A DNA stretch of 64,000 bases from Octadecabacter temperatus (GTDB lineage: Bacteria; Pseudomonadota; Alphaproteobacteria; Rhodobacterales; Rhodobacteraceae): the NCBI RefSeq assembly GCF_001187845.1, contig NZ_CP012160.1:1922001-1986000 (forward strand). Direction: 5' to 3'. The notes beneath the pieces were generated by a model. The model had not been told where the DNA came from, made no database searches, and saw only the letters and a program-made list of their open reading frames with translations. The translations under genes and the position numbers were made by a program. Shown one piece after another: positions 25,068 through 33,233 of the stretch. Within the stretch, counting starts at the first letter, position 1; each line of letters opens with the position of its first letter.

Positions 25068-25698
25068 TCACCACGACCACGACCACCTCAGTCCGTCCGG
25101 CCACCCCTTCCGCGCCGATGACGATACCGATCTAAGCTACTGGCAAACCATGGAAATCGCCGTCCGCGAGCTATTGGTTGAGAAAGACATCACCACCCCC
25201 ACGGAAATCGCCAATCAAATCGAAACGATGGACGCCCGCACCCCAAGCAATGGCGCAAAGGTTGTTGCACGCGCGTGGGCGGACCCTGACTTTCACGCAG
25301 CCCTCATGAAAGACGCCGCTGCTGCGACCCGCGAGATGGGTTTTGACATTGGCCCCTTGAAACTCATCGCGGTCGAAAACACAGGCGATATTCACAACAT
25401 GATCGTCTGCACTCTGTGCTCATGCTACCCGCGCAACCTGCTGGGCCTGCCGCCCGATTGGTACAAATCCCGCGCCTACCGCAGCCGTACGGTTCGTGAA
25501 CCGCGCTCAGTCCTCGCGGAATTTGGGGTATCTTTGCCCGACTCTACTAAAGTTCGCGTTCATGACAGCACTGCAGATATGCGCTACATCGTCATCCCAA
25601 AGCGCCCGCAAGGTACTGAAAATATGTCACAAGATGAGCTTGTCGCCCTCGTCACACGCGACAGCATGATCGGCACGGGCGTAGCAAAAGCGCCTTAG
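25057..25698 (+). CDS. Nitrile hydratase alpha / thiocyanate hydrolase gamma-type catalytic subunit
   Basis: A 213-residue catalytic subunit. The metal site is C118-T-L-C121-S-C123, the cobalt-type variant (iron types read C-S-L-C-S-C), followed by PPDWYKSRAYRSRTVREPR. The enzyme family hydrates nitriles to amides or hydrolyses thiocyanate to carbonyl sulfide and ammonia; sequence alone does not decide between these. The N-terminus is histidine-rich (HDHHDHDH at 3-10), possibly for cobalt. ATG 25057 is inside the preceding gene. The stop codon overlaps that of the convergent DUF1223 gene. Confidence 0.85.
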   Translation: MPHDHHDHDHLSPSGHPFRADDDTDLSYWQTMEIAVRELLVEKDITTPTEIANQIETMDARTPSNGAKVVARAWADPDFHAALMKDAAAATREMGFDIGPLKLIAVENTGDIHNMIVCTLCSCYPRNLLGLPPDWYKSRAYRSRTVREPRSVLAEFGVSLPDSTKVRVHDSTADMRYIVIPKRPQGTENMSQDELVALVTRDSMIGTGVAKAP

Positions 25699-26399
25699 CG
25701 TAGAATGGCTGAGGCCATAACAGCCCCCGGTCCAGGCTCTTGGACGATCACAACGACAGGCGAATTGCCGGAAATTCTGACGTTCATGTTGAGGTCGCCC
25801 AACCCACTCCACTCACCAACCGCGCTCCATTGGGTCACGATGTTGGAATACGTCAGCGAACGTCCCGCGTTTTCACCGCGGCGAACGTCCACGGTTTCCT
25901 CAGGACTGTAACGAATAACCTGTACAACAGTTCCATTGCGCAAAGCCCGCGCTGTCTGCCCTGTTATCTGCAACTGATTACCAGAACGTTGCAACGAAAT
26001 GCGGGTTCCCGTTTCGCTCGCGCTATGTCTCCGGATCAGGTTGGCCACATCCATCGGCTTTGTGCCAATTACGTGATCCTCCCCGCCAATGACCATCTGC
26101 GGTGTGTAAATTGAACTTGCGCCAGCGACGCGTGCATAATTTTGCTGGCGCAGTGTATGCGACGGATCGGCAAAGATATCCGCCCAACCGATATAATCCC
26201 AATAATCAACATGAAGCGCGAGCGCGATGACATCAGATTGCCCGGCCAGATCATGCAAAATTTCATCCGCTGGCGGGCAGCTGGAACAGCCTTGCGATGT
26301 GTAAAGTTCAACGACTGTTGGGCCATCTGCGGCTGCAGGGGTCGCCATCGTGAGGCATGTAGCGAAAGCGGACAAAGTCGCAAAGAAGGTCTGGCGCAT
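25695..26399 (-). CDS. Secreted DUF1223 (thioredoxin-like) protein
   Basis: A 234-residue protein with a signal peptide (MRQTFFATLSAFATCLTMATPAAA). The mature part begins VVELYTSQGCSSCPPAD, the DUF1223 motif with a CSSC pair in a thioredoxin-like fold, followed by LHVDYWDYIGW and a typical SSIYTPQMVIGG segment. ATG 26399 is chosen for an AGGAAA site. Redox activity in the periplasm is plausible but untested in this family as far as I know. It converges on the nitrile hydratase-type genes with overlapping stop codons. Confidence 0.85.
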   Translation of the reverse strand: MRQTFFATLSAFATCLTMATPAAADGPTVVELYTSQGCSSCPPADEILHDLAGQSDVIALALHVDYWDYIGWADIFADPSHTLRQQNYARVAGASSIYTPQMVIGGEDHVIGTKPMDVANLIRRHSASETGTRISLQRSGNQLQITGQTARALRNGTVVQVIRYSPEETVDVRRGENAGRSLTYSNIVTQWSAVGEWSGLGDLNMNVRISGNSPVVVIVQEPGPGAVMASAILR

Positions 26400-26460
26400 C
26401 GGGTTTCCTGTCAAAGTTACCCTTGCCTAACTCAGCCAGCGGCTTCTGGCCAATCAAGCG

Positions 26461-26488
26461 TTTGCGATGGGTCTGTTACAATCGCAAA
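26461..26488. repeat. Inverted repeat in the DUF1223-acnA divergent region
   Basis: TTTGCGAT (26461-26468) and ATCGCAAA (26481-26488) are exact inverted 8-mers with a 12-base spacer, about 130 bp upstream of acnA. T runs do not follow on either strand, so it is more likely an operator than a terminator. Confidence 0.4.
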
Positions 26489-26621
26489 AAAGCAACACGC
26501 ACGTTAAGGTTGATTTGCAGCAAAACCCCAATAAGATCGAGCAAAACAACGCTTAATCGGCACGAATTGACCTACCGATCCGCATCATAATCACGTCCGC
26601 ATTTTCATTCGGAGATAACAA

Positions 26622-29309
26622 ATGCCCATCACAGTTGGACACGACAGCGCAAAGACACGCAAAACCCTTAAGGTTGGGGACCAGTCGTTTGCGTATTATT
26701 CTATTCCTGCGGCGACGGATGCAGGTCTTGGTGACTTTTCCAAACTGCCCGCCGCGCTGAAAGTGGTGTTGGAAAATATGCTGCGCTTTGAGGATGGCAA
26801 AACGGTTTCTGTGGATGACATCAAAGCCTTCGCAGAATGGGGCGCACAGGGTGGCAAGAACCCTCGCGAGATTGCCTATCGCCCTGCCCGCGTTTTGATG
26901 CAAGATTTCACGGGCGTTCCAGCAGTTGTTGACCTCGCCGCGATGCGCGACGGGATTGTGGCGCTTGGCGGTGATGCGCAGCAGATCAACCCTTTGAACC
27001 CTGTTGATTTGGTTATCGACCATTCCGTTATGATTGACGAATTCGGCAATCCGCGTGCGTTTCAGATGAACGTGGACCGCGAATACGAACGCAACCTCGA
27101 ACGCTACACCTTCCTGAAATGGGGCCAGTCCGCGTTTTCAAACTTCCGCGTGGTGCCACCCGGTACGGGTATTTGCCACCAAGTGAACCTCGAATACCTC
27201 AGCCAAACCGTCTGGACCGATATGGACCAAGACGGCGTTGAAGTGGCCTATCCTGACACGCTTGTTGGCACGGACAGCCACACGACAATGGTTAACGGCG
27301 TGGCTGTGCTGGGTTGGGGCGTCGGCGGGATCGAGGCCGAGGCATCAATGCTTGGGCAACCGATTTCAATGCTGATCCCTGAAGTTGTTGGTTTCAAGCT
27401 GACGGGTGAAATGATGGAAGGCACGACAGGCACGGATTTGGTGCTAAAAGTCGTTGAAATGCTACGTGCCCACGGCGTTGTATCCAAATTCGTCGAATTT
27501 TACGGTGATGGCTTGGATACCCTACCGCTTGCCGATCGCGCGACAATCGCAAACATGGCACCGGAGTACGGCGCGACCTGTGGCTTCTTCCCGATCGACA
27601 ATGAAACCCTTCGCTACCTGCGCAACACAGGCCGCGACGAGGACCGCATTGCATTGGTCGAAACCTACGCAAAGGAAAACGGGTTCTGGCGCGGGGCAGA
27701 TTACGACCCTGTCTATACCTCAACGCTTGAACTGGACATGGGCACCATCGTCCCTGCGATCTCTGGCCCAAAACGTCCACAAGACTACGTGGCACTAGAC
27801 ACAGCGCAGGTCGAGTTTCGGCGCGAAATGGAAGAAACATTCAAGCGCCCGTTAGACAAAGAAGTTCCCGTCACGGGCGAAGATTACACGATGGAATCCG
27901 GCAAGGTCGTCATTGCGTCCATCACGTCCTGCACCAACACATCCAACCCCTACGTCATGATCGGCGCGGGCCTTGTGGCACGTAAAGCGGCAGCATTGGG
28001 TCTGACGCGAAAGCCTTGGGTAAAAACTTCCCTCGCGCCAGGGTCGCAAGTCGTGTCAGCATACCTTGAGGCCGCAGGCCTGCAAACCGACCTCGACGCA
28101 CTTGGCTTCAACCTTGTCGGCTACGGCTGTACCACCTGCATCGGCAATTCGGGCCCGCTGCAAAAGGAAATCAGCGCGGCGATCCATGAAGGTGACCTCG
28201 TGGCGACATCCGTTTTATCAGGTAACCGCAACTTTGAAGGACGCATTTCCCCTGATGTGCGTGCCAACTACCTCGCTTCGCCGCCCCTCGTTGTGGCTTA
28301 TGCCATAGCGGGGACGATGGACATCAACCTCGCGTCTCATCCCTTGGGCGACGACAAAGACGGCAACCCCGTCTACCTGAAGGACATTTGGCCTACGACC
28401 GCTGAAATCGCTGAACTGGTGGAAAAAACCGTCACCCGCGAGGCGTTCCAATCCAAATACGCGGACGTGTTCAAGGGCGACGAAAAGTGGCAAAGCGTCG
28501 ACACCACAGACGCCGAAACCTACGACTGGCCTGCCCAATCCACCTACATCCAGAACCCGCCTTACTTCCAAGGCATGTCCAAAGACCCGGGTGTTATTTC
28601 CAACATCAACGATGCCAAGGTACTGGCCGTTTTGGGCGACATGATCACGACCGACCACATCTCACCTGCTGGGTCTTTCGCCGAAAGTTCACCGGCGGGG
28701 CAGTACCTGATTGAACGTCAGGTGCCCGTGCGCGAATTCAACTCTTATGGGTCGCGCCGTGGCAACCACGAGGTCATGATGCGCGGTACCTTCGCCAACA
28801 TCCGCATCAAGAACGAAATGCTGGACGGCGTCGAAGGCGGCTACACCAAAGGGCCGGACGGTAAACAAACGTCAATCTTTGACGCGGCAATGGCCTACCA
28901 AGCGGCCGGCACACCGACCGTCATTTTCGGCGGTGAACAATACGGCGCAGGATCATCGCGCGACTGGGCTGCCAAGGGCACCAACCTTCTGGGCGTCAAA
29001 GCCGTGATTGCCGAGAGTTTTGAGCGTATCCACCGTTCAAACCTCGTTGGCATGGGGGTCATCCCGTTTGAATTCACCAATGGTGACAGCCGCAAGACCC
29101 TTAGCCTGACAGGTGAAGAAACGGTTTCGATCTCTGGTCTTGATGCGGTTACCCCCCTGCAAGAAGTTCCCGCAACGATCACGATGGCGGACGGAACGGT
29201 GAAAGCCATCACCCTCAAATGCCGGATCGATACCGCGATTGAGATTGAATACATCGAACACGGTGGCGTCTTGCACTATGTTCTGCGTAATCTCGCCAAA
29301 GAAGCCTGA
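26622..29309 (+). CDS. acnA: Aconitate hydratase A
   Basis: An 895-residue aconitase of the AcnA/IRP1 class that isomerises citrate to isocitrate in the TCA cycle. The [4Fe-4S] ligands are Cys437 (SCTNTSNP), Cys503 and Cys506 (GYGCTTCIGNSG); the numbering coincides with human IRP1. The swivelling domain contains the substrate-binding GAGSSRDWAAKG. An AGATAAC-type site precedes ATG 26622. It is 30 bp upstream of a dimethylargininase gene and may be co-transcribed with it. Confidence 0.97.
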   Translation: MPITVGHDSAKTRKTLKVGDQSFAYYSIPAATDAGLGDFSKLPAALKVVLENMLRFEDGKTVSVDDIKAFAEWGAQGGKNPREIAYRPARVLMQDFTGVPAVVDLAAMRDGIVALGGDAQQINPLNPVDLVIDHSVMIDEFGNPRAFQMNVDREYERNLERYTFLKWGQSAFSNFRVVPPGTGICHQVNLEYLSQTVWTDMDQDGVEVAYPDTLVGTDSHTTMVNGVAVLGWGVGGIEAEASMLGQPISMLIPEVVGFKLTGEMMEGTTGTDLVLKVVEMLRAHGVVSKFVEFYGDGLDTLPLADRATIANMAPEYGATCGFFPIDNETLRYLRNTGRDEDRIALVETYAKENGFWRGADYDPVYTSTLELDMGTIVPAISGPKRPQDYVALDTAQVEFRREMEETFKRPLDKEVPVTGEDYTMESGKVVIASITSCTNTSNPYVMIGAGLVARKAAALGLTRKPWVKTSLAPGSQVVSAYLEAAGLQTDLDALGFNLVGYGCTTCIGNSGPLQKEISAAIHEGDLVATSVLSGNRNFEGRISPDVRANYLASPPLVVAYAIAGTMDINLASHPLGDDKDGNPVYLKDIWPTTAEIAELVEKTVTREAFQSKYADVFKGDEKWQSVDTTDAETYDWPAQSTYIQNPPYFQGMSKDPGVISNINDAKVLAVLGDMITTDHISPAGSFAESSPAGQYLIERQVPVREFNSYGSRRGNHEVMMRGTFANIRIKNEMLDGVEGGYTKGPDGKQTSIFDAAMAYQAAGTPTVIFGGEQYGAGSSRDWAAKGTNLLGVKAVIAESFERIHRSNLVGMGVIPFEFTNGDSRKTLSLTGEETVSISGLDAVTPLQEVPATITMADGTVKAITLKCRIDTAIEIEYIEHGGVLHYVLRNLAKEA

Positions 29310-29339
29310 CTGAATGGCATATCTTAAAAGGTTTACTCG

Positions 29340-30128
29340 ATGACGCACCCAAGTTTTGAATTCACCCACGCGCTAAGCCGTGTTCCTGCCCAGTCGGTTA
29401 CTGATGGGCTACGTGCAAGCGATCAAGGCGATCCAGACCCGATGGCGTTTGCGGCTGAACACGGGGCCTATATCGCGGCCCTGCGTGAGGCCGGTTGCGT
29501 CGTGAATGTTTTGCCTTCCGATGAAGCATTCCCCGATTCTGTCTTTATCGAAGACCCTGCCTTGGTGTTGAACGGAACAGCGATTGTCCTGCGACCGGGT
29601 GCAGAAACCCGCCTTGGCGAAGCGGCAGCGCTTCGGCCCGCGCTTTTGGAACATATGAACGATGTCGTTGATCTAAAGACAGATGGGTATGTCGATGGCG
29701 GCGACATTTTGTGCACGGATGACCGCGTTTTGTTGGGGTTGTCGGCACGCACGAATGTGCAAGGGGCCGAAGACCTGCGCCCAATCGTTGAGAGCTTGGG
29801 TTACACGCTTGAGGTTCTGCAAACGCCACCTGAAATCCTGCACTTCAAAACCGAAAGCTCGCTTTTGGACGAAGGAACTGTGTTGGCCACACCCGCCCTC
29901 GCCGCGTCCGGTGCTTTCAAAGGATTGAACGTCATTGAAACCGTTGCGGGCGAAGAAGCCGCAGCCAACGCGATCCGCGTGAATGATTTTGTGTTCTTGT
30001 CAGCAGGCCATCCGAAAACGGCTGAAAAGCTGGAAAAGGCGGGCTATTCTTTGAAGGTGTTGAACACTAGCCAAGCCGCGCTTGTGGATGGTGGCCTCAG
30101 CTGCATGTCACTTCGCTATAGCCGCTAA
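29340..30128 (+). CDS. Dimethylarginine dimethylaminohydrolase-like protein
   Basis: A 262-residue guanidino-group modifying enzyme of the pentein fold. Expected residues are FIEDPA (Glu71, Asp72), DGGDIL (119-124), the catalytic His168 (HFKTESS) and nucleophile Cys255 (GGLSCMSLR) near the C-terminus. This pattern fits DDAH, which converts methylated arginines to citrulline and methylamines, but related arginine- or amino-acid-acting penteins are not excluded. It converges on ccmG with a 4-bp overlap. Confidence 0.88.
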   Translation: MTHPSFEFTHALSRVPAQSVTDGLRASDQGDPDPMAFAAEHGAYIAALREAGCVVNVLPSDEAFPDSVFIEDPALVLNGTAIVLRPGAETRLGEAAALRPALLEHMNDVVDLKTDGYVDGGDILCTDDRVLLGLSARTNVQGAEDLRPIVESLGYTLEVLQTPPEILHFKTESSLLDEGTVLATPALAASGAFKGLNVIETVAGEEAAANAIRVNDFVFLSAGHPKTAEKLEKAGYSLKVLNTSQAALVDGGLSCMSLRYSR

Positions 30129-30655
30129 TTAGCTAAGGCTGCGTCCAGTGCTGGGCGCAGTCGGTTCGCCAATTCGCGTTGCGTTACGGGTGATGCCATA
30201 CGCAACAAGATCGTGCCGTCACCGTCTACTAGGAAGGTTTCCGGCACGCCGTAAACGCCCCAATCAATCGCGTGATCCCCTCGCGGGTCCGCGCCAACGG
30301 CGGCGTAGGGGTCGCCAAGATCGTTGAGGAACGCGACTGCGTTGGCATCAAAATCTTTGTAGTTCACGCCGTAGATCGGGATGCCCTCATCCGCCAAGGT
30401 TTCAAGGTTAGGGTGCTCGATACGGCAGGGGGCGCACCAGCTGGCCCAGAAATTCACGATCTTCACCTCGCCGTCGCGTAGCATTGCGTCTGTGAACGGC
30501 GTAAGGCCGTCGATTTCCGCGACCTCCACTGCTGGGGCTGGTTGCCCGATCAAGGCTGAAGGTAGCTCTTCGCCCTGCCCGAAAAACATGCCGGCCGCGA
30601 AGACGCCACCGATTGCGGCGAACGTTACAACAGGAACCAGCATCAGCTTAGACAT
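30125..30655 (-). CDS. ccmG: Thiol:disulfide interchange protein CcmG/DsbE
   Basis: A 176-residue membrane-anchored periplasmic thioredoxin that reduces apocytochrome c for haem ligation. An N-terminal anchor (about 4-25) precedes the thioredoxin domain with the active site W-C74-A-P-C77 and the CcmG-typical segment GVYGVPETFLVDGDG. ATG 30655 overlaps the ccmD stop. It is the last gene of the ccmA-B-C-D-G operon; ccmE, ccmF and ccmH are not in this window. Confidence 0.95.
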   Translation of the reverse strand: MSKLMLVPVVTFAAIGGVFAAGMFFGQGEELPSALIGQPAPAVEVAEIDGLTPFTDAMLRDGEVKIVNFWASWCAPCRIEHPNLETLADEGIPIYGVNYKDFDANAVAFLNDLGDPYAAVGADPRGDHAIDWGVYGVPETFLVDGDGTILLRMASPVTQRELANRLRPALDAALAN

Positions 30656-30809
30656 TGGCGCGATCCCGACGGGCTTCAACATCAGCCAGTTGCGCACGCA
30701 CTTTGCGCGAACGACGTAAGGAAAGCGCAAGCAAGCCAACCAGAAGCCCGACTGACAGCGCATATGCGGTCATCACTTCGGTCGCGTAATTTCCAAGATC
30801 AGGCATCAT
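30648..30809 (-). CDS. ccmD: Haem exporter protein CcmD
   Basis: A 53-residue gene identified by translating the gap between ccmC and ccmG. The product begins MMPDLGNYATEVMTAYALSV, has one membrane helix (about 14-31) and a basic, coiled C-terminal tail (RRSRKVRAQLADVEARR), which is the standard CcmD pattern. Its ATG overlaps the ccmC stop as ATGA, and its stop overlaps the ccmG start. CcmD helps release holo-CcmE from the CcmABC complex. Confidence 0.9.
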   Translation of the reverse strand: MMPDLGNYATEVMTAYALSVGLLVGLLALSLRRSRKVRAQLADVEARRDRANV

Positions 30810-31534
30810 GACCGCATCCTTGCTTCAAGCGCTTTCATCCGACGGGCGCGAATTTCTGTTCGTGTACGGATCAGCACAAGGCCAAGGAACAAAATGCCAA
30901 AGCCCACCATGCAGATGAGCAAGGGCACGAAGAACACGTCCGACACAGAGCGTTCGCCCGTAGCGACAGGCACGCTGGTGCCTTGGTGCAGCCCTTGGTT
31001 CCAAAAGTTAACGGCGTAGCGCGATAGTACCGCAAAGACGGACCCAACGATGCACAAAACGCTGGTCAAATCAGCAGCGGTATCAGGGTCCTCAATCGCT
31101 TCCCACAGGGCGATGTAGCCGAGGTAGAACAAGAACAGGATCAGAAACGACGTCAAACGTGGATCCCATGCCCACCATGTCCCCCACATCGGCTGACCCC
31201 AAATAGCACCTGTTATCAATGCGATAAGCGTCATAACGATACCGATGGGTGCCGCAGCACGGGCGGCCAATGCGCTGACATGGTGGCGGCGCACCAGCCA
31301 GATTAGGGATGCCAACAGCATCATGAACCACGCATTGATCGCCATCAGCGCGGATGGCACGTGCAGGTAAATAATCTTAACGGTTGATCCCTGACGAAAA
31401 TCATCCGGCGTGAAGAAAAACCCCCACACAAGCCCAACAACAAGGCAGGCAATCGCAAGCCCCATCACCCACGGCACCAGTGGCGTCGTGGTCGCGATGA
31501 ACTTCTTTGGATTGGCATATTCCCAGATCGACAT
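30806..31534 (-). CDS. ccmC: Haem transporter/haem handling protein CcmC
   Basis: A 242-residue membrane protein with six helices and the tryptophan-rich haem-handling motif WGTWWAWDPR (117-126). The two haem-ligand histidines expected in CcmC are present as His58 (YLHVPS) and His183 (GLHQGTS). CcmC passes haem to CcmE in cytochrome c maturation system I. It is flanked by ccmB upstream and ccmD downstream. Confidence 0.96.
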   Translation of the reverse strand: MSIWEYANPKKFIATTTPLVPWVMGLAIACLVVGLVWGFFFTPDDFRQGSTVKIIYLHVPSALMAINAWFMMLLASLIWLVRRHHVSALAARAAAPIGIVMTLIALITGAIWGQPMWGTWWAWDPRLTSFLILFLFYLGYIALWEAIEDPDTAADLTSVLCIVGSVFAVLSRYAVNFWNQGLHQGTSVPVATGERSVSDVFFVPLLICMVGFGILFLGLVLIRTRTEIRARRMKALEARMRS

Positions 31535-31575
31535 ATCCGTTAGCTACCCTGCTGTTTGCGCATGAACAATACCAC

Positions 31576-32232
31576 TCACCTAAGGTTGACGCGCAGCGCA
31601 AGCGATGCGGCAAAGGGCAGCAAGGCAAAGCTGCCCAGCGTGATGCCCGCGAGCATGAGGAGCGAGGTGCTAGGGTCGAGGCCATCCGCGCCGCGTCGCA
31701 CGGCCTCAGCGCCGAAGATCAGCGTTGGGACGTAAAGTGGCAGCACAAGTAAGGACATCAGCAAACCACCACGGCGCAGGCCCACAGTAAGGGCGGCCCC
31801 GAACGTGCCGATCATCGACAGAGCAGGTGTGCCAAGCGCGAGGGAGAGGAGCAGCCACAGATAGGCGGTCGGTGCGAGGTTCAGCAAGAACCCCAGCGCG
31901 GGTGCCGCCAATGTCAGCGGCAATCCTGTTGTGATCCAATGCGCGATGCCCTTTACCAACGCCACGCCTTCTAGTGGTAGTGGTGATGTGGCAAGCAACG
32001 GCAATGAACCGTCCTCAAAATCCAGCGCGAAAATACGGTCCAACGACAAAAGCGCAGCCAACAACGCCGCGACCCAAAGGATACCGGGTGCGATACGTGT
32101 TAACACCTCGGCTTCCGGTCCGACGCCAAAAGGCACCAGCACGACAACAATCAGAAAGAACGCCAGCCCAAGGCCAAAGCCGCCCCCTGCCCGCACCGCT
32201 AGCGCGAGGTCACGGCGCAGCAAAGCGATCAC
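31576..32232 (-). CDS. ccmB: Haem exporter membrane subunit CcmB
   Basis: A 218-residue protein with about six membrane helices and the CcmB start MIALLRRDLALAVRAGGGFG. Together with CcmA it forms the ABC-type complex that drives release of haem-loaded CcmE. Its start overlaps the ccmA stop by 4 bp; 41 bp separate it from ccmC. Confidence 0.94.
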   Translation of the reverse strand: MIALLRRDLALAVRAGGGFGLGLAFFLIVVVLVPFGVGPEAEVLTRIAPGILWVAALLAALLSLDRIFALDFEDGSLPLLATSPLPLEGVALVKGIAHWITTGLPLTLAAPALGFLLNLAPTAYLWLLLSLALGTPALSMIGTFGAALTVGLRRGGLLMSLLVLPLYVPTLIFGAEAVRRGADGLDPSTSLLMLAGITLGSFALLPFAASLALRVNLR

Positions 32233-32846
32233 AAGAACGCCTCGTCGGACCCGCCACCTGCATCTGCAGCGGCCTTGTAGGGTTCAAGTTCTAGTTCAGG
32301 CAGGTCCAGACCCAAATCAATATGCGTGGCGATCACGGCAATGCCGCCTTGTGCCAAATGTTCATCCCGCAGCCAGCTGGCAAACATCTTAACCGAGAAC
32401 GCATCAAGGCTGACGGTGGGTTCGTCCAAGAACAGCACTTTGCGGCCAATGACGCCTAGACGTGCAAGGCCGACACGGCGCTTTTGGCCTGCGGACAATG
32501 TTCCTGCCAAACGGGTGCGCAGGTCTTCCAGATCGAAGGTTTTGAACACGCTGTCCGGTAAATCAGCCCCATGCACATCCGCCCAAAACGCGAGGTTCTC
32601 GGTGACGGTGAGCTGGGTTTTGATTCCGTCCGCGTGGCTAGCATAAGCGCCCGTATCTTCGGGGAAATCAACCGTGCCAGACAGCGCTGGCTGCAAGCCC
32701 GCTAAGGTTCGCAACAACGTCGTTTTACCGATGCCATTCACGCCACGCAGCACCAACGCTTCGCCAGCTTTGACGTCAAAAGACACGTCTGAAAGCACTG
32801 GCACACCACCGCGTGCAACCGATAAATCTGTAACCGCTAATTCCAT
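32229..32846 (-). CDS. ccmA: Cytochrome c biogenesis ATP-binding protein CcmA
   Basis: A 205-residue ABC ATPase. The Walker A motif is GVNGIGKTT (35-43), the signature reads LSAGQKRRVGLARL and Walker B is VLFLDEPTVSLD. This atypical signature (LSAGQ) is usual in CcmA. It is the first gene of the ccmABCDG operon. Confidence 0.95.
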   Translation of the reverse strand: MELAVTDLSVARGGVPVLSDVSFDVKAGEALVLRGVNGIGKTTLLRTLAGLQPALSGTVDFPEDTGAYASHADGIKTQLTVTENLAFWADVHGADLPDSVFKTFDLEDLRTRLAGTLSAGQKRRVGLARLGVIGRKVLFLDEPTVSLDAFSVKMFASWLRDEHLAQGGIAVIATHIDLGLDLPELELEPYKAAADAGGGSDEAFL

Positions 32847-32867
32847 GATGCAACGCTAGCCTAACTG

Positions 32868-33221
32868 CTAGACCGGCAAAAGCGCCAAACCGACGCGCCG
32901 TCCTTCGGACAATACGATGTTATAGGTACGACAAGCTGTGGGCGACGACATGACCTCAACCCCCACCCCCGCGTCCTCGAGCGTTTTGCGCAGCTCGGAC
33001 GGGATATACGCGATCTCTGCGCCCGTCCCGACAAAAACAACATCAATGTCACCGGCAGCATCGATCAACGTTTGTACATCCTCATAGCCGCCCCAAAGCG
33101 TGATGCCCGTCGGGAGCGCCAGCAGCGCCCCCTCATAGACCTCACCGCCAATGCGAAAAAACCCTTCCCCATACCCATCAACGGGCTTGGCATCGGTATA
33201 AACAACCTCGTTCAATCGCAT
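32868..33221 (-). CDS. Mth938-like (DUF498) domain protein
   Basis: A 117-residue soluble protein of the Mth938-like fold. Typical features are YGEGFFRIGGEVYEGALLAL near the start, DVVFVGTGAE in the middle and the end CRTYNIVLSEGRRVGLALLPV. Human and bacterial relatives have no settled enzymatic role; one (NDUFAF3) assists complex I assembly. It follows secDF by 12 bp on the same strand and is frequently found there in alphaproteobacteria. Confidence 0.85.
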   Translation of the reverse strand: MRLNEVVYTDAKPVDGYGEGFFRIGGEVYEGALLALPTGITLWGGYEDVQTLIDAAGDIDVVFVGTGAEIAYIPSELRKTLEDAGVGVEVMSSPTACRTYNIVLSEGRRVGLALLPV

Positions 33222-33233
33222 GGCTGTGCTCCT

